Shown piece by piece: positions 31,601 through 40,746 of a stretch of 64,000 nt of DNA (its first letter is position 1; each line of letters starts with the position of its first letter). Position numbers and translations under genes: made by a program. Source of the DNA: GCA-003244245 sp963712995. Lineage in GTDB: Bacteria > Actinomycetota > Actinomycetes > Mycobacteriales > Pseudonocardiaceae. The DNA is taken from contig CAVQKH010000030.1 of assembly GCA_963712995.1 (NCBI GenBank), forward strand, positions 248,001 to 312,000, read 5' to 3'. The notes beneath the pieces were generated by a model. The model had not been told where the DNA came from and did not search any database. It worked only from the letters and a program-made list of their open reading frames with translations.

Positions 31601-32065
31601 CACAGCGTTACCCGCCGGCAGTCGCAATGCGTCGCTACATATAGGCGAGGATTAACTCCTTAAGACGTATACGCCTCAGGTGTTGTGCGCGGATGTACGC
31701 AGTGGTGCCAAGCCATCACGCCCCTTCTATCGAGCTTTGATGAGGTGCGCAAAGTGGTGCTGTATTGCCTGTCTGTGGCGTTGTCAGCTCCGATCAGGCA
31801 CGGCGGGGGTGTATGCCAAGGAGGGTGAGTAGTTCGGCGGTGGGACATGGTAGCTCTGGCCGACGCGGATTATCCAGCAGGGGAACTCGTCGCATTTGGC
31901 GAGCTGGTATTGGTCATACGATAGAAAAGATTCAGCGGGCGTCGGTGCCTAGGTGTTGGGCGGCGAGTTTCCGTCGTTGGTCGAGGGTGTATCCCAGCGT
32001 GCCGGCGGTAGGCAGAGGGTGAGCGGGAGTGCGTGGCCGGGGGAATTCGGGCGTGGTGGCGGTCA
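31601..32065. other. Gene-poor region with a decayed excisionase-like copy
   Basis: No intact gene. It includes the xis-like remnant at 31786-31912 (separate entry) and a weakly similar stretch further upstream (GTGCGCGGATGT at about 31686 and 33385), which extends the duplication. Confidence 0.6.
31786..31912 (-). pseudogene. Decayed partial copy of the HTH/excisionase gene
   Basis: About 80% identical by eye to 33471-33595, the C-terminal part and stop region of the HTH gene at 33469-33690, with small indels and no open frame. Both copies are in the same orientation, so 31.9-33.5 kb (with the MT-A70 gene) is bracketed by a direct duplication. Confidence 0.7.
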
Positions 32066-32500
32066 TTACGAAAGGCTCGTTGAGGCTTTGTCGAGCTCGT
32101 ACCATAACCCAATTACGGCGTCAATAATGGTCGCAGCGTATGCGCGGCTGGCTGGCGGCATCACGCCTGGTTCTTCGAATGTTAGACCTTCGCCGAAGAG
32201 TTTAGTCCTTAATGGGAAGGGGTTCCCGCGGGGCATGAGTCCGGAGAATTCTACCTGCGCTCCGTCAACTTTTAGCGGGTCGCCAAATTGAGGGCCGTTG
32301 AAGGTCCATCGGGAAACCCTCCCGGACGTAATAAATACATCTTCTTCCGGGCCATTAAAATAGGGCTCTAGATTAAATGTTACAAATCCTGATACTTCTG
32401 GGCCGGTCACTTCGAAGATAAGAAAGCATGGTCTAGGAGCGGCTTTCTCCGTTACCTCAATAGTTGGATAACTGCCTGGCAACTCGACCTTTCTAGACAT
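32066..32500 (-). CDS. Hypothetical protein, element cargo
   Basis: 144 aa, ATG 32500 with AGGAG upstream. It is predicted beta-rich (FLIFEVTGPEVSGFVTFNLE) with a short helical C terminus (YAATIIDAVIGLWYELD). GC content is clearly lower than in the neighbourhood and codon use differs, suggesting recent transfer. No family recognised. Confidence 0.6.
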   Translation of the reverse strand: MSRKVELPGSYPTIEVTEKAAPRPCFLIFEVTGPEVSGFVTFNLEPYFNGPEEDVFITSGRVSRWTFNGPQFGDPLKVDGAQVEFSGLMPRGNPFPLRTKLFGEGLTFEEPGVMPPASRAYAATIIDAVIGLWYELDKASTSLS

Positions 32501-32792
32501 CTTTTCTCCTAGTATATTTCTCTATTTCGGAACACTTTTGCATTCCCATATGAAAAGTATAACTCTGAATAACCGCAGAAGCCACGTTGTTTATAGGCAA
32601 TTAATTAAAGCCGAAAAAGACCCGAGCTGAATCCTAACTAATACGGGTTATGCGACCGCCTTGGTTCGCGGAGAGTTAAATGTTTTTCTCGGATTCTGTG
32701 TGATCGCTGATAGTCGAAGGGGGCGGCGCGGGCGGGCATGGGTTTGGCGTTCGCGTTTGGCTTTTTTCGTGCTCTCCGGGGGTAGGTCGTTG
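32501..32792. other. AT-rich intergenic stretch
   Basis: The most AT-rich stretch noticed in the window (for example TTTATAGGCAATTAATTAAA near 32590). It probably holds the promoter of the hypothetical gene at 32066-32500. A 52-codon basic ORF (32638-32796, minus) overlaps it. Confidence 0.5.
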
Positions 32793-32796
32793 TCAT
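32638..32796 (-). CDS. Possible small basic protein coupled to MT-A70 gene
   Basis: 52 codons from ATG 32796, which overlaps the MT-A70 stop (ATGA). The product (MTTTYPRRARKKPNANAKPM...) is strongly basic. Only the overlap supports it; no ribosome-binding site or family. Confidence 0.3.
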   Translation of the reverse strand: MTTTYPRRARKKPNANAKPMPARAAPFDYQRSHRIREKHLTLREPRRSHNPY

Positions 32797-33359
32797 AGTG
32801 CTGTGTCGCAGGTGACTTCGTTTCCCCATACGTGCCAGCCTGGCTGTTTGCGTCGGGCGAATAGTTCGAGGTAGGGGCCTGGTGAGCAGCGTTCGATGAT
32901 TGCGTACTGTTCTTCGGGTTTATGGCTGTGTTCTTGTTGTGGGGCGTATAGCCAGGTGCCTTGGCCGCGGAATAGCACCGTGGCTTTACCGCGTGTCCCT
33001 AGCAGTAGGTGTTCGGTTTGGTTGCGGAGGTAGGTTCCTAGTCCGAGCCGGGGTTTGATCCATGTGAGGCAGCTGCGGTAGGTGAAGCCCCAGGTCTGCA
33101 TGACTTGGTGCCCGCCGTGGAGGGCGGCGTTGGTGACCCATAGCCACAGATGCGCATCGTCGGCTGCGAGACGGTCTACTCGGAGGTTGCAGATGGCGTC
33201 GAGTGTCATGAGCGGGTAGTGGCGAGCCGCGCCATACGAATTGCGGCCGCCACCCTGTTGGATGTCCCATGGCGGGTCGGCCAGGATCGTACGGTAGCGC
33301 AGGGACGGCGACGGACTCTCGGCCGCGCTCGTGCGTGCGTCTGTTTCGTTCACGTTCAT
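32793..33359 (-). CDS. MT-A70 family N6-adenine methyltransferase
   Basis: 188 aa from ATG 33359. Motif IV DPPW is in TILADPPWDIQQGG near residues 27-36. WLWVTNAALHGG and the SAM-contacting tail LELFARRKQPGWHVWGNE are as in MT-A70 proteins. No cognate restriction nuclease is adjacent, so it is an orphan DNA or RNA methyltransferase carried by the element, possibly to protect it. Intact. Confidence 0.85.
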   Translation of the reverse strand: MNVNETDARTSAAESPSPSLRYRTILADPPWDIQQGGGRNSYGAARHYPLMTLDAICNLRVDRLAADDAHLWLWVTNAALHGGHQVMQTWGFTYRSCLTWIKPRLGLGTYLRNQTEHLLLGTRGKATVLFRGQGTWLYAPQQEHSHKPEEQYAIIERCSPGPYLELFARRKQPGWHVWGNEVTCDTAL

Positions 33360-33468
33360 GCGGTATCCATCCGTTGCTCTGTGTGCGCGGATGTGTCGAT
33401 CTCTTTGCGCCTCTGTCGGTGCTCTGCAGCGCGAGAAGGTGCAGGTGTACGTACCTTTCGATGTGTTG

Positions 33469-33690
33469 TTAGCTCCGATCGGGTGGGGTGGGAGGTATGC
33501 CGAGGAGGGTGAGTAGTTCGGCGGTGGGGATGTGGTAGCCGGTGCCGACGCGGATGATCCGGCAGGGGAACTCGTCGGTTTTGGCGAGTTGGTATGCCTT
33601 GGTGCGGCCGATACCCAGCGCTCGGGCTGCGGTTTCGAGGCTCACAACGCTGGGCAGGGCATTGAGCTGGTCGAAGGTGAGCGGTTCCAT
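33469..33690 (-). CDS. Excisionase-type HTH DNA-binding protein
   Basis: 73 aa, ATG 33690. VSLETAARALGIGRTKAYQLAKT is a MerR/excisionase-like winged helix, followed by GTGYHIPTAELLTLLG. Small proteins of this type act as Xis or as regulators in actinomycete integrative elements. It lies directly before the replication-relaxation gene. Confidence 0.75.
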   Translation of the reverse strand: MEPLTFDQLNALPSVVSLETAARALGIGRTKAYQLAKTDEFPCRIIRVGTGYHIPTAELLTLLGIPPTPPDRS

Positions 33691-33709
33691 GGCGGTGTTC
33701 TCCTGTCGG

Positions 33710-34534
33710 TTATTGGCTGTGTAGTGCGGCGGCGAGGTGATCGACGGCGGTGGCGTGTGCAGGTTTCGAAGAGCTGCCCGGCGGGGGCGGTAGCCCGGTG
33801 ATGAGGTCTCCGATGGCGGTGCAGCGGTGGGAAGTGGGGGCGGTGATCAGCACGCGGGGTAGGAGACCGGCGGGGCCGACGCCGCCGGTGTTGGCGTAGT
33901 CGAGGTAGGTCAGGAGCTTGCGGCGCAGCCGGGGCAGGGTCTCTGTGGCTTGATCGACTTCGATCCACCACGCGTCGCGGTGTCCGTCGGCGGCGAGCAG
34001 CGTGTAGGCGTCGGGTTTGAGCCATCCGCCGGTGGTGTCGGGAAGCCAGCACGCGGGCTCGGCCTGGAATTGGCGGATCTCGAAGTGCTGGGTGCGGGCG
34101 TGTTCGACGAGTCCAATGTAGAGGGTGGTGACGGCGAGGATGTGGGAGGTGAACGCCGCACCGGGATGAGAAGGCCGGCGTGGCGCGGTGGTGGCGTGCT
34201 CGGCCTGGTGGAGGCGGTGCAGCCACGTGCCGGCGGTGTCGAGGGTGAACACGAGGCCATCTGAGCCGGCGCGTACGCCGCCGACGCGGCGGTCGAGGGT
34301 GGTCAGTACCCGCCAGGTGACGAGGCGGCGCAGGACTCGCCTGCGGGTGCGGTCGCGGCTTGCCGGGCTCAGGTCAGCGAAGTGCAGCCGGCCCAGCCCC
34401 TCCCCCGTGATCAGCCGTAGGCGGGCAACGGTGTCGATGATGTCTGTGTCTCGTGGGGACAGTCGTTGGTGAATCCATTCGACATGACGGACACGGACAC
34501 GAGACACAGACACCGACGCGGAGGGGCGGGTCAT
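33710..34534 (-). CDS. Replication-relaxation family protein
   Basis: 274 aa from ATG 34534. The N-terminal winged helix (LSPRDTDIIDTVARLRLITG, HFADLSPASRDRTRRRVLRR) precedes a nuclease-like domain with WWIEVDQATETLPRLRRKLL (the E/D...T pattern of PF13814). These proteins are typical of actinobacterial plasmids and integrative elements and may start transfer replication. The start overlaps the stop of a 45-codon ORF (ATGA). Confidence 0.75.
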   Translation of the reverse strand: MTRPSASVSVSRVRVRHVEWIHQRLSPRDTDIIDTVARLRLITGEGLGRLHFADLSPASRDRTRRRVLRRLVTWRVLTTLDRRVGGVRAGSDGLVFTLDTAGTWLHRLHQAEHATTAPRRPSHPGAAFTSHILAVTTLYIGLVEHARTQHFEIRQFQAEPACWLPDTTGGWLKPDAYTLLAADGHRDAWWIEVDQATETLPRLRRKLLTYLDYANTGGVGPAGLLPRVLITAPTSHRCTAIGDLITGLPPPPGSSSKPAHATAVDHLAAALHSQ

Positions 34535-34668
34535 CGACGGAAGGGGACCGCAGCGGAGAGAGTCGGTGTCGTTATCGACGCCGGCACCGGGGTGGCCTGC
34601 GCCGATGGGGTGGGGTCAGTCGACGCGACCGGGGGGCCGGCCGGGTCGTCGAGCGGGTGCCCGGTCAT
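34531..34668 (-). CDS. Pro/Thr-rich 45-aa ORF chained between two transfer genes
   Basis: Begins at ATG 34668, overlapping the stop of the FtsK/TraG-like gene (ATGA), and ends with a TGA that overlaps the ATG of the replication-relaxation gene (ATGA). The product starts MTGHPLDDPAGPPVAST and is Pro/Thr/Ala-rich. The double coupling is the evidence that it is translated; it may serve mainly as a relay for ribosomes. Function unknown. Confidence 0.5.
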   Translation of the reverse strand: MTGHPLDDPAGPPVASTDPTPSAQATPVPASITTPTLSAAVPFRR

Positions 34669-36933
34669 CGGGTCTCACCTGCCGATGGTTCGTCGCTGTC
34701 GGCCGCGCGGCCGATCCGTGGCGGGGTGCGCGCCGGTCGGGTTCGGGCCGCGATGGCGTCGTCGATGTCCGCGCGGGATTGGCCGTAGCGGCGTCGGCTG
34801 TGGTCCGCGAGCGCGGCCCCGTCGGTGGTCGGCCCGGGTAGCGGGTACGTCGTCCCGGTGACCGGGAGCAGGGTCACGCCGCCGACGCACGGCCGTAGCG
34901 CGATCTCTACGCGCCCAGGGTGCGCAGGTCGTCAGCCGTTAGCGGGGTGAAGCTGGGTGCGAGGTCTTTGGCGTCGGCGTGACCGAGCTGGAAGGTCAGG
35001 TGCGTGCGGACGGTGCCGAGGATGGATGCCTTCAGTTGTCGGGGGAGTTGGTCCATGAACTGGTGCGCCAACACCAAACCGAGCCCCAGAGACCGCGTGC
35101 CTGGGCGCACATGTCGGCGAGGTCAAGCGGGAGTGTCACTCTCCTGATGTGGAACTCATCCACGTACAGCCAGAACGGTCGCCGTTTAGTAGCCGGCATG
35201 TTCGCTCTGCTCAGCGTTGCCTGCCAGACCGATGACATGATCAGCGAGCCCACCAAACCGGATACCTCGCTGCCGAGCAGACCTTCTTGAGGGCGACGAG
35301 CACGATCTTTTTGGTGGCCATGACGTGGCCGAAGTCGATGCCCCTTGATTGGCCCAGCAGGGCACGCGAAGGATGCCGAGGGTGAACGTGCGCAGCTTGT
35401 TGAGCACCGGGCTGATCACGGTCAGCGCCAGCGTCGCCGGCATGGACTCATACCAGTGCCAAACGATGCCAGTTCCGCCGACATCGGCGCTGACGTGACC
35501 GCACGCCGAAACGCGGCGTTGGTCAGCAGCTCGGGCACGTCGAGCAGCGTGTAGGCGTGACCGCCCGGGGCGGTGGCGTTGGTGAGGGTGAGCAGGCACG
35601 CGCGCACAATGTCGGCGGTGCGCGGCCCCCACGATTTCGCGTAGACCGAGTGCAGCACGTGATAGGTGAAACCGGCCGCTTGCTCGGCTGGCCCGGCCGT
35701 GAGCGGATTGATTCCGGTCACGTAGTCGTCGATCGTGGGATCGATGACGATCACATCATCGCGGCGCTCGTCGGGGATTCGGTCGAGTACATCGGCAATC
35801 AAATCACCGCGCAGGTCGATAACCACGCACCCGTCACCGCGGCTAATGTCCTGGCCGATCATGTTGGCCAGCAGCGTCGATTTACCCGCCCCGGTGGGGC
35901 CGATCATCCACATGTGCCGCAGCCGATCCGAGGCGGCCACGCGCAACACCGTGCGCATGTTCGGGTAGTTACTTGCTCCGATGACCTGCCCATGGGTGGG
36001 CATAGACGGCGATGGCGGCAACGTGCGGGATATTCCGGCGGGCATGCCCGGCATCGGGCTTTCGCCGGTGACCATGCCCAGTAACCCGCCGAGTTCGGTG
36101 GCGGACAGGATCATCGGCCACCGGCCGCGGGGAATCACCCGCGAGACCACCCGCGCGGCGACCACGATGCCGGGTAGCAGCCACCGTCGTCCGATACGGG
36201 CGCGGGGCGTGTTCATCTGTTGCAGCGCCGCCCACACCCCCACCCGCAGCGCTCTGGCCCGGCGCCGGCCCTGGCCAGTGGCCACGGCGACGCGGCACAC
36301 CGCCGACATCATCGGATGCCCCTGTTTCCACAGGGCGGGGATGGCCGTCGATTCGGTGCCGGGCGGGTGACCCAGCGCGGCGCGAGCGCCCACAAGCAGC
36401 CACTGCACCCGCACCACCTCGCCGGACACGAGGGGTTGCAGCGCGCCGATCACGCGTCGGCTGGTCTCCAACGCCCGATCAATGGCCATCACCTCTGCGG
36501 CGCCGGCGCACCGCGCCTCCACCGCGGCGCGGATGCGCACGGTCAGCGTGTTCACGCCGTGCGGTACGTGTCCGAAGCGGGCGCCCGGTATCACCGCGCG
36601 GATTGAGGCCAGCACATCGGCCTGCAGCCGGCGCGGCACCCACACCACGTGCGTGATGCCGTCACGAGTGCCGGTGACCTCGATGCACACCGGCCACGGC
36701 AGACCCCACCGCCGCACCCCCGGCAGCAGCGTCCGCAGCGCGGCAACCCAGCCGGTCACCTCCTCCACCGTCGTGGTGCGGGGAAGCCGAACGTGCAACG
36801 CCACCAACGAGCGGCGCCACCGCCACCCGTGCGCCTCGCAGACGACGACCCGACCGCCCCACACCGTCAACACCACACCGACGACGGCGAAACCGACCGC
36901 GTACCACGGGAAACCCATAAAGTCCGGCACCAT
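34665..36933 (-). pseudogene. FtsK/TraG-type conjugative ATPase, C-terminal part frameshifted
   Basis: From ATG 36933 the frame is intact to about 35440: an N-terminal membrane segment, GPTGAGKSTLL (Walker A) and VIDLRGDLIADVL. The remainder is scattered over several frames: WHWYESMPATLAL (~35.45 kb), LVGSLIMSSVWQATLS (~35.25 kb), FWLYVDEFH (Walker B, ~35.17 kb), GLGLVLAHQFMDQLPRQLK (~35.08 kb) and ALADHSRRRYGQSRADID (~34.8 kb), ending at 34665. At least four single-base shifts are needed. It would be the coupling/translocation ATPase of the element, so self-transfer is probably lost. Confidence 0.75.
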
Positions 36934-36945
36934 CACGCACCGGCC

Positions 36946-37167
36946 TCAGTAGTCGCACGCGACCGCGCGCGCCTCATACCGGGCACGCGCCGCCAACGCC
37001 TGAGCTTGTGCTGCGAACTCAGGATTCGTCGCCGCCAAGAAATCCAGAACCTCGCCCTTACGAAGCTGATAGTTCGCAAGCTGCTGCGTGTCCGCGCCGA
37101 ATGGCGGAACCGACGACAATAGCTGCCGCACCGCGGCGCTGACCTCAGCCTGAACAACCCGAGACAT
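36946..37167 (-). CDS. Small element protein
   Basis: 73 aa from ATG 37167 (MSRVVQAEVSAAVRQLL) with GGGAGG upstream; the frame extends to 37260 without need. Predicted all-helical, with a C-terminal Ala/Arg-rich segment. It directly precedes the FtsK-like gene on the same strand. Unknown function. Confidence 0.6.
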   Translation of the reverse strand: MSRVVQAEVSAAVRQLLSSVPPFGADTQQLANYQLRKGEVLDFLAATNPEFAAQAQALAARARYEARAVACDY

Positions 37168-37505
37168 TAAAGACCTCCCCTGCTCAAGGCCGCCACGAAC
37201 AGCGGCGATACAGAGAAGCCTCGTCTCAACCACCTGAAAGAAATAAGGCCAAAAACACACTGGTTACCAACGAAAACAGGTACAAGCAACCGACGCGCCA
37301 CCATTCAGAAAACACCACAAAAACCCATACGGGTTTCCTGCGAGTCGCCGAGGGGCGAGATGCGTGGACTCATCCCCGCCGTAGAACAGGGTTACTGTTG
37401 CTGATCGTTTCGATGGGCGCTAACCGAACAACCCGAGGAGGTAACACGTTCGGTTAGTGCCCGCCTCACCCGCAACGGCAACAACACGTTGCAGGCGAGG
37501 AGTCT
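37168..37505. other. Intergenic region with stem-loops
   Basis: No gene. CTAACCGAAC at 37420-37429 and its exact complement at 37448-37457 enclose a GAGGAGG. A second imperfect hairpin (about 37464-37500, CGCAACG/CGTTGC core) follows and abuts the stop of the next minus-strand gene. It may be a terminator pair, or part of an origin or transfer locus. Confidence 0.5.
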
Positions 37506-37745
37506 TTACATGTCCATTTCCAACCGCTGCGCCTCCCGCAGCAACTGCTGCGCTTTCTGCCACCCCATGCAGGGCCACGGCGCCTTACAGGACTGACATA
37601 CTCCCGTCGGGGCATATCCCTCCCGGTGATCAACCGTCAGCCGATTTGCCTCCAACCGCAACTTCCGCGCACTCCTAGCCAGCCGCGCCCGCATCCCCGA
37701 CGTTGACGCACAGCGAGTAAGAACGAAGCCGTCGGACTTGCGCAC
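37506..37745 (-). CDS. Small Cys-containing element protein
   Basis: 79 aa from GTG 37745 with AAGGAGAA upstream. A basic helical N-terminal half is followed by VCQSCKAPWPCMGW and a helical tail. The C-x2-C-x(4)-PC arrangement suggests zinc binding and recurs in the element protein at 44426-44692. The frame continues upstream to 38099 but without a start supported by a ribosome site. Confidence 0.6.
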   Translation of the reverse strand: MRKSDGFVLTRCASTSGMRARLARSARKLRLEANRLTVDHREGYAPTGVCQSCKAPWPCMGWQKAQQLLREAQRLEMDM

Positions 37746-38017
37746 CGCTTCTCCTTTCGAATTGATCCATCGGTTCCGTTGTTCCGCCATGTGTCGCTGG
37801 ACGCTTGCCGTCCCGCCGACAAGCCGGATCGCTGAGAATCCGCTTAGTTCCGGAACGGGGGTCCCTTGTGCAAGAAACGTTTGCCTTATACACACGCCTG
37901 CCCTTCGTGGCGCACTAGTATCAAAGTGCGGATGACGACTTGACGCGCTGACGGTAAGGCGCTGGCGCCGGTGAAGGCTGTACTTTTGTCCAACCTTGTG
38001 GCTCGGATGGAATCTGG

Positions 38018-39253
38018 ATGAGAGACGATGAAGAGGCTGCTCGGCGGCGCGATATAGGCCAACGGGTTTCCTACTGGATACGAAGACGTGGCATGACACG
38101 AGCGGTCTTCGCCGGGCGCATGGGGAAATCGCTCAGCTGGGTCGACAAGCTCAAGAGCGGTGACCGGCAGCTCGACCGCATTTCAGTTCTTCGGCAAGTC
38201 TGCAACGTGCTGAATGTTGAACTATCAGCCCTTGTCGGAACCGAATCGGCGGAGCCTGCGAACTCAGAGTCCAGAGAACTGCGTTCCTTGCGTCAGGCAT
38301 TGCTGTGCTATCACGCCACTTTTCTGAGTATCCCTGAGCTCGCCGAGCTTGACGTTCAAGTATTAGCGCATCAGATCAAGCACGGGTGGCAGTTATTTCA
38401 CGCCTCTCGCTACAACTCGGCATGCGGAGTTCTACTTGAATGCGTGCCGAAGCTGCAACGCCACGTATGCCTAACGGGAGACGAGGACAGTTTCGCGGGA
38501 GAACTGCTGGTTCACGCATACCAGCTGGTGTGCGAGGTTGCACTGAAGTTCGACCGGCCGGACCTAGGGCTACTTGCGGCCGATCGTGGAATACACATCG
38601 CAAAACAGCTTGAAAGCAAAATCCTCGTCGCCGATACGTCGCGGCGCCTCGTTCGCGCCTTGATGCGATCGTCACAGAGCCGCCCCGATGCGCTGGCATT
38701 GACGCGGCAAACGATTAGCTACCTTGACCAGGACGACGTGCATCACCGCAACGAGAAGTTACCTGTATTTGGGATGCTTCTCCTCGCGGGCAGCATTGCC
38801 GCTGCCCGCGAGGAAGATGCACCAAAAACGAGGGACCTACTCGAGTCCGCAAAGGGCGTAGCGCGAGAACTCGACGCTGAATCGTGCGAACCGTGGACGG
38901 ACTTCAGCGTCGCCAATGTCGAACTCCATCGCATATCAGCAATGGTCGATCTACATGAAGGCGGCCAGATAGCCGAAGATTTCGTACGTGGCCGAATGCC
39001 ATCGCCAGCAGGCTTAACAATCGAAAGAAAGGTCCGGTACAGGCTCGATCTTGCGACCGCATTCCTTCAGGCGGGCCGTCGAGACGAAGCGGCCGAACAG
39101 CTATGGCAGGGAGATCGGTTGAGCCGTCATGAGGTTAGATCAAGAATCAGCACACGACCTCTCATAGTTGACCTTCTCCGAAGCTATCCGTGCGGGACTC
39201 GGCCACCGGCGTTTCTCACCACAACGGCACGCGCCATAGGAATCCATGCATGA
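38018..39253 (+). CDS. XRE-family regulator with TPR-like domain
   Basis: 411 aa, ATG 38018. The N-terminal HTH_3 (RRRGMTRAVFAGRMGKSLSW, LDRISVLRQVCNVLNV) is followed by ~320 residues of helical repeats without recognised motif. Large HTH-TPR regulators of this type are common in actinomycete integrative elements and can be peptide-responsive. Its stop overlaps the start of the flavoprotein gene (ATGA), so the two are coupled. Confidence 0.78.
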   Translation: MRDDEEAARRRDIGQRVSYWIRRRGMTRAVFAGRMGKSLSWVDKLKSGDRQLDRISVLRQVCNVLNVELSALVGTESAEPANSESRELRSLRQALLCYHATFLSIPELAELDVQVLAHQIKHGWQLFHASRYNSACGVLLECVPKLQRHVCLTGDEDSFAGELLVHAYQLVCEVALKFDRPDLGLLAADRGIHIAKQLESKILVADTSRRLVRALMRSSQSRPDALALTRQTISYLDQDDVHHRNEKLPVFGMLLLAGSIAAAREEDAPKTRDLLESAKGVARELDAESCEPWTDFSVANVELHRISAMVDLHEGGQIAEDFVRGRMPSPAGLTIERKVRYRLDLATAFLQAGRRDEAAEQLWQGDRLSRHEVRSRISTRPLIVDLLRSYPCGTRPPAFLTTTARAIGIHA

Positions 39254-39798
39254 AACCAAACAAGACCCTGTACGTCATCACCTGCGCGACTCTCATCGCT
39301 CGCCACATAGAGACCTTCGTTAGAAAGTCCCAGGAAAAAGGGTGGGACCCCTGGGTCATCGGAACTCCCAATTCACGAGGTTTCCTAGACGTCGCGAATA
39401 TTGAACAGCTGACCGGACATGAAGTTGAGTTCGAGTACAGGAATCCAGACGCGCCCCGTAAACGGCCCCAAGCCGACGCCGTTGCGGTCGTAGGAGCAAG
39501 TTTCAACACTGTGAACAAATGGGCACTGGGCATCGCGGATAACCTCGCCTTGAGCCTACTAAGCGAGTCGGTGTCATACAGCGTTCCCGTCGTACTGCTC
39601 CCGTTCATCAACGAGGCCATGTCTAAACACCCCTCCCTAGACGCCAGCGTTGCGGCGCTTCGCCGACTAGGAATCACCGTCATTTTCGGTCAAGGCATCA
39701 ACGAACCACATCCGCCACATACAGCAAAGACCCGTGTCGGCTCGTACCCCTGGGGCCTCGCTCTAGACAAACTTGACCAAGCTGGGCCTGTGTCATAA
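39250..39798 (+). CDS. Flavoprotein (PF02441-like) family protein
   Basis: 182 aa from ATG 39250 overlapping the upstream stop. KTLYVITCATLIARHIETFV, then VVGASFNTVNKWALGIADNL and VPVVLLPFINEAMSKHP, fit the flavoprotein fold (phosphopantothenoylcysteine decarboxylase-like, FMN-binding). It is coupled with an HTH regulator, a combination seen in Streptomyces elements. Substrate unknown. Confidence 0.7.
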   Translation: MKPNKTLYVITCATLIARHIETFVRKSQEKGWDPWVIGTPNSRGFLDVANIEQLTGHEVEFEYRNPDAPRKRPQADAVAVVGASFNTVNKWALGIADNLALSLLSESVSYSVPVVLLPFINEAMSKHPSLDASVAALRRLGITVIFGQGINEPHPPHTAKTRVGSYPWGLALDKLDQAGPVS

Positions 39799-39934
39799 GT
39801 CGAGAGTGACGCCGTGTCACGCGGGCTCAGTATCATTGCTCCGGTCCGATGAAACCTGCTCGTTGCAACGAATCCGGCATCGGGAACCAGGCCCTCCATA
39901 TCGAACGACCGCTCGCCTCGAGACTCGCATAACC

Positions 39935-40402
39935 TTAAGCCCCGCAGGCTGCCTCGGGCGCCTGTGGGGCCTCATACCCCGGCAGGTAAACGGCGGGATT
40001 GCGTTGGTGGAGTCGGTATATTTCGGTGACGAGATCGCGAAAGAGCCGGGGTTCCCGCCATCCGCGTGTCCATGTGACGGGCAGTATGCCAAGGTAATCG
40101 GCGGCTAGCGCTCGGCGCTGGTCGAGTTTGCGGCCGTATGTTCCCGGCACCAGACACAGCGTAATTGCCAGGGCATGACTGGCGTCACCGCCGATGGAGT
40201 CCAGAGCCGTCCTTACGAGGCTTTCCACCGCTTGCGCGCGTTCGTCGATGGTCAGGTCGGGGTATGCGGCGGCGGGGTAGAGCTGTTCAATGAGGCTCGG
40301 TGAATAGTCGATGAGGCGGGACAGGGTCACACCCCACCGACGCGCCTCTTTGAAGGCTTGATGGAGTTCTTCGAGATCGATTCGTCGCGCGCTACTCGCC
40401 AT
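39935..40402 (-). CDS. Hypothetical element protein
   Basis: About 155 aa (ATG 40402; frame open to 40411). Mostly helical, with ERAQAVESLVRTALDSIG and LPVTWTRGWREPRLFRDLV. No family recognised. It stands alone on the minus strand downstream of the membrane-protein pair. Confidence 0.5.
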   Translation of the reverse strand: MASSARRIDLEELHQAFKEARRWGVTLSRLIDYSPSLIEQLYPAAAYPDLTIDERAQAVESLVRTALDSIGGDASHALAITLCLVPGTYGRKLDQRRALAADYLGILPVTWTRGWREPRLFRDLVTEIYRLHQRNPAVYLPGYEAPQAPEAACGA

Positions 40403-40461
40403 CGGGGGCACCTTTGTCCGCGGCTGAACGTTGTATTATGCAACATGTTCCTGTAGGTCGC

Positions 40462-40746
40462 CTAGAGCGGAAATTGCCGCATTCGCTTGCTATTTCTCAT
40501 TTTCTGCCGATTTTCTCGCCGCCGTCTCCGTGCGACTTTTCGGTTATGCCGACGGGTTTTCCGGTTCTGATGGGTGATATATCGGTTGGCTGGCGACAGC
40601 TTGGCCAGCCCGATAAACCGCGGTCCTGTCACTTTCAGTACAACCGCGCCGACGGCGAGCCATAGCCACCACCACCCGCCATGTTGTAAGGCGCCCATGG
40701 CGAGGGCGAACGCAACAGCGGCGGCGAGTACTGATGGGGCGCGCAT
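40462..40746 (-). CDS. Small membrane protein of the transfer region
   Basis: 94 aa from ATG 40746, overlapping the stop of the upstream gene (TGATG). Two hydrophobic stretches (VLAAAVAFALAMGALQ, WWWLWLAVGAVVLKV) are followed by a very basic tail (NRKTRRHNRKVARRRRRENR). Probably part of the element's membrane transfer machinery. Confidence 0.6.
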   Translation of the reverse strand: MRAPSVLAAAVAFALAMGALQHGGWWWLWLAVGAVVLKVTGPRFIGLAKLSPANRYITHQNRKTRRHNRKVARRRRRENRQKMRNSKRMRQFPL

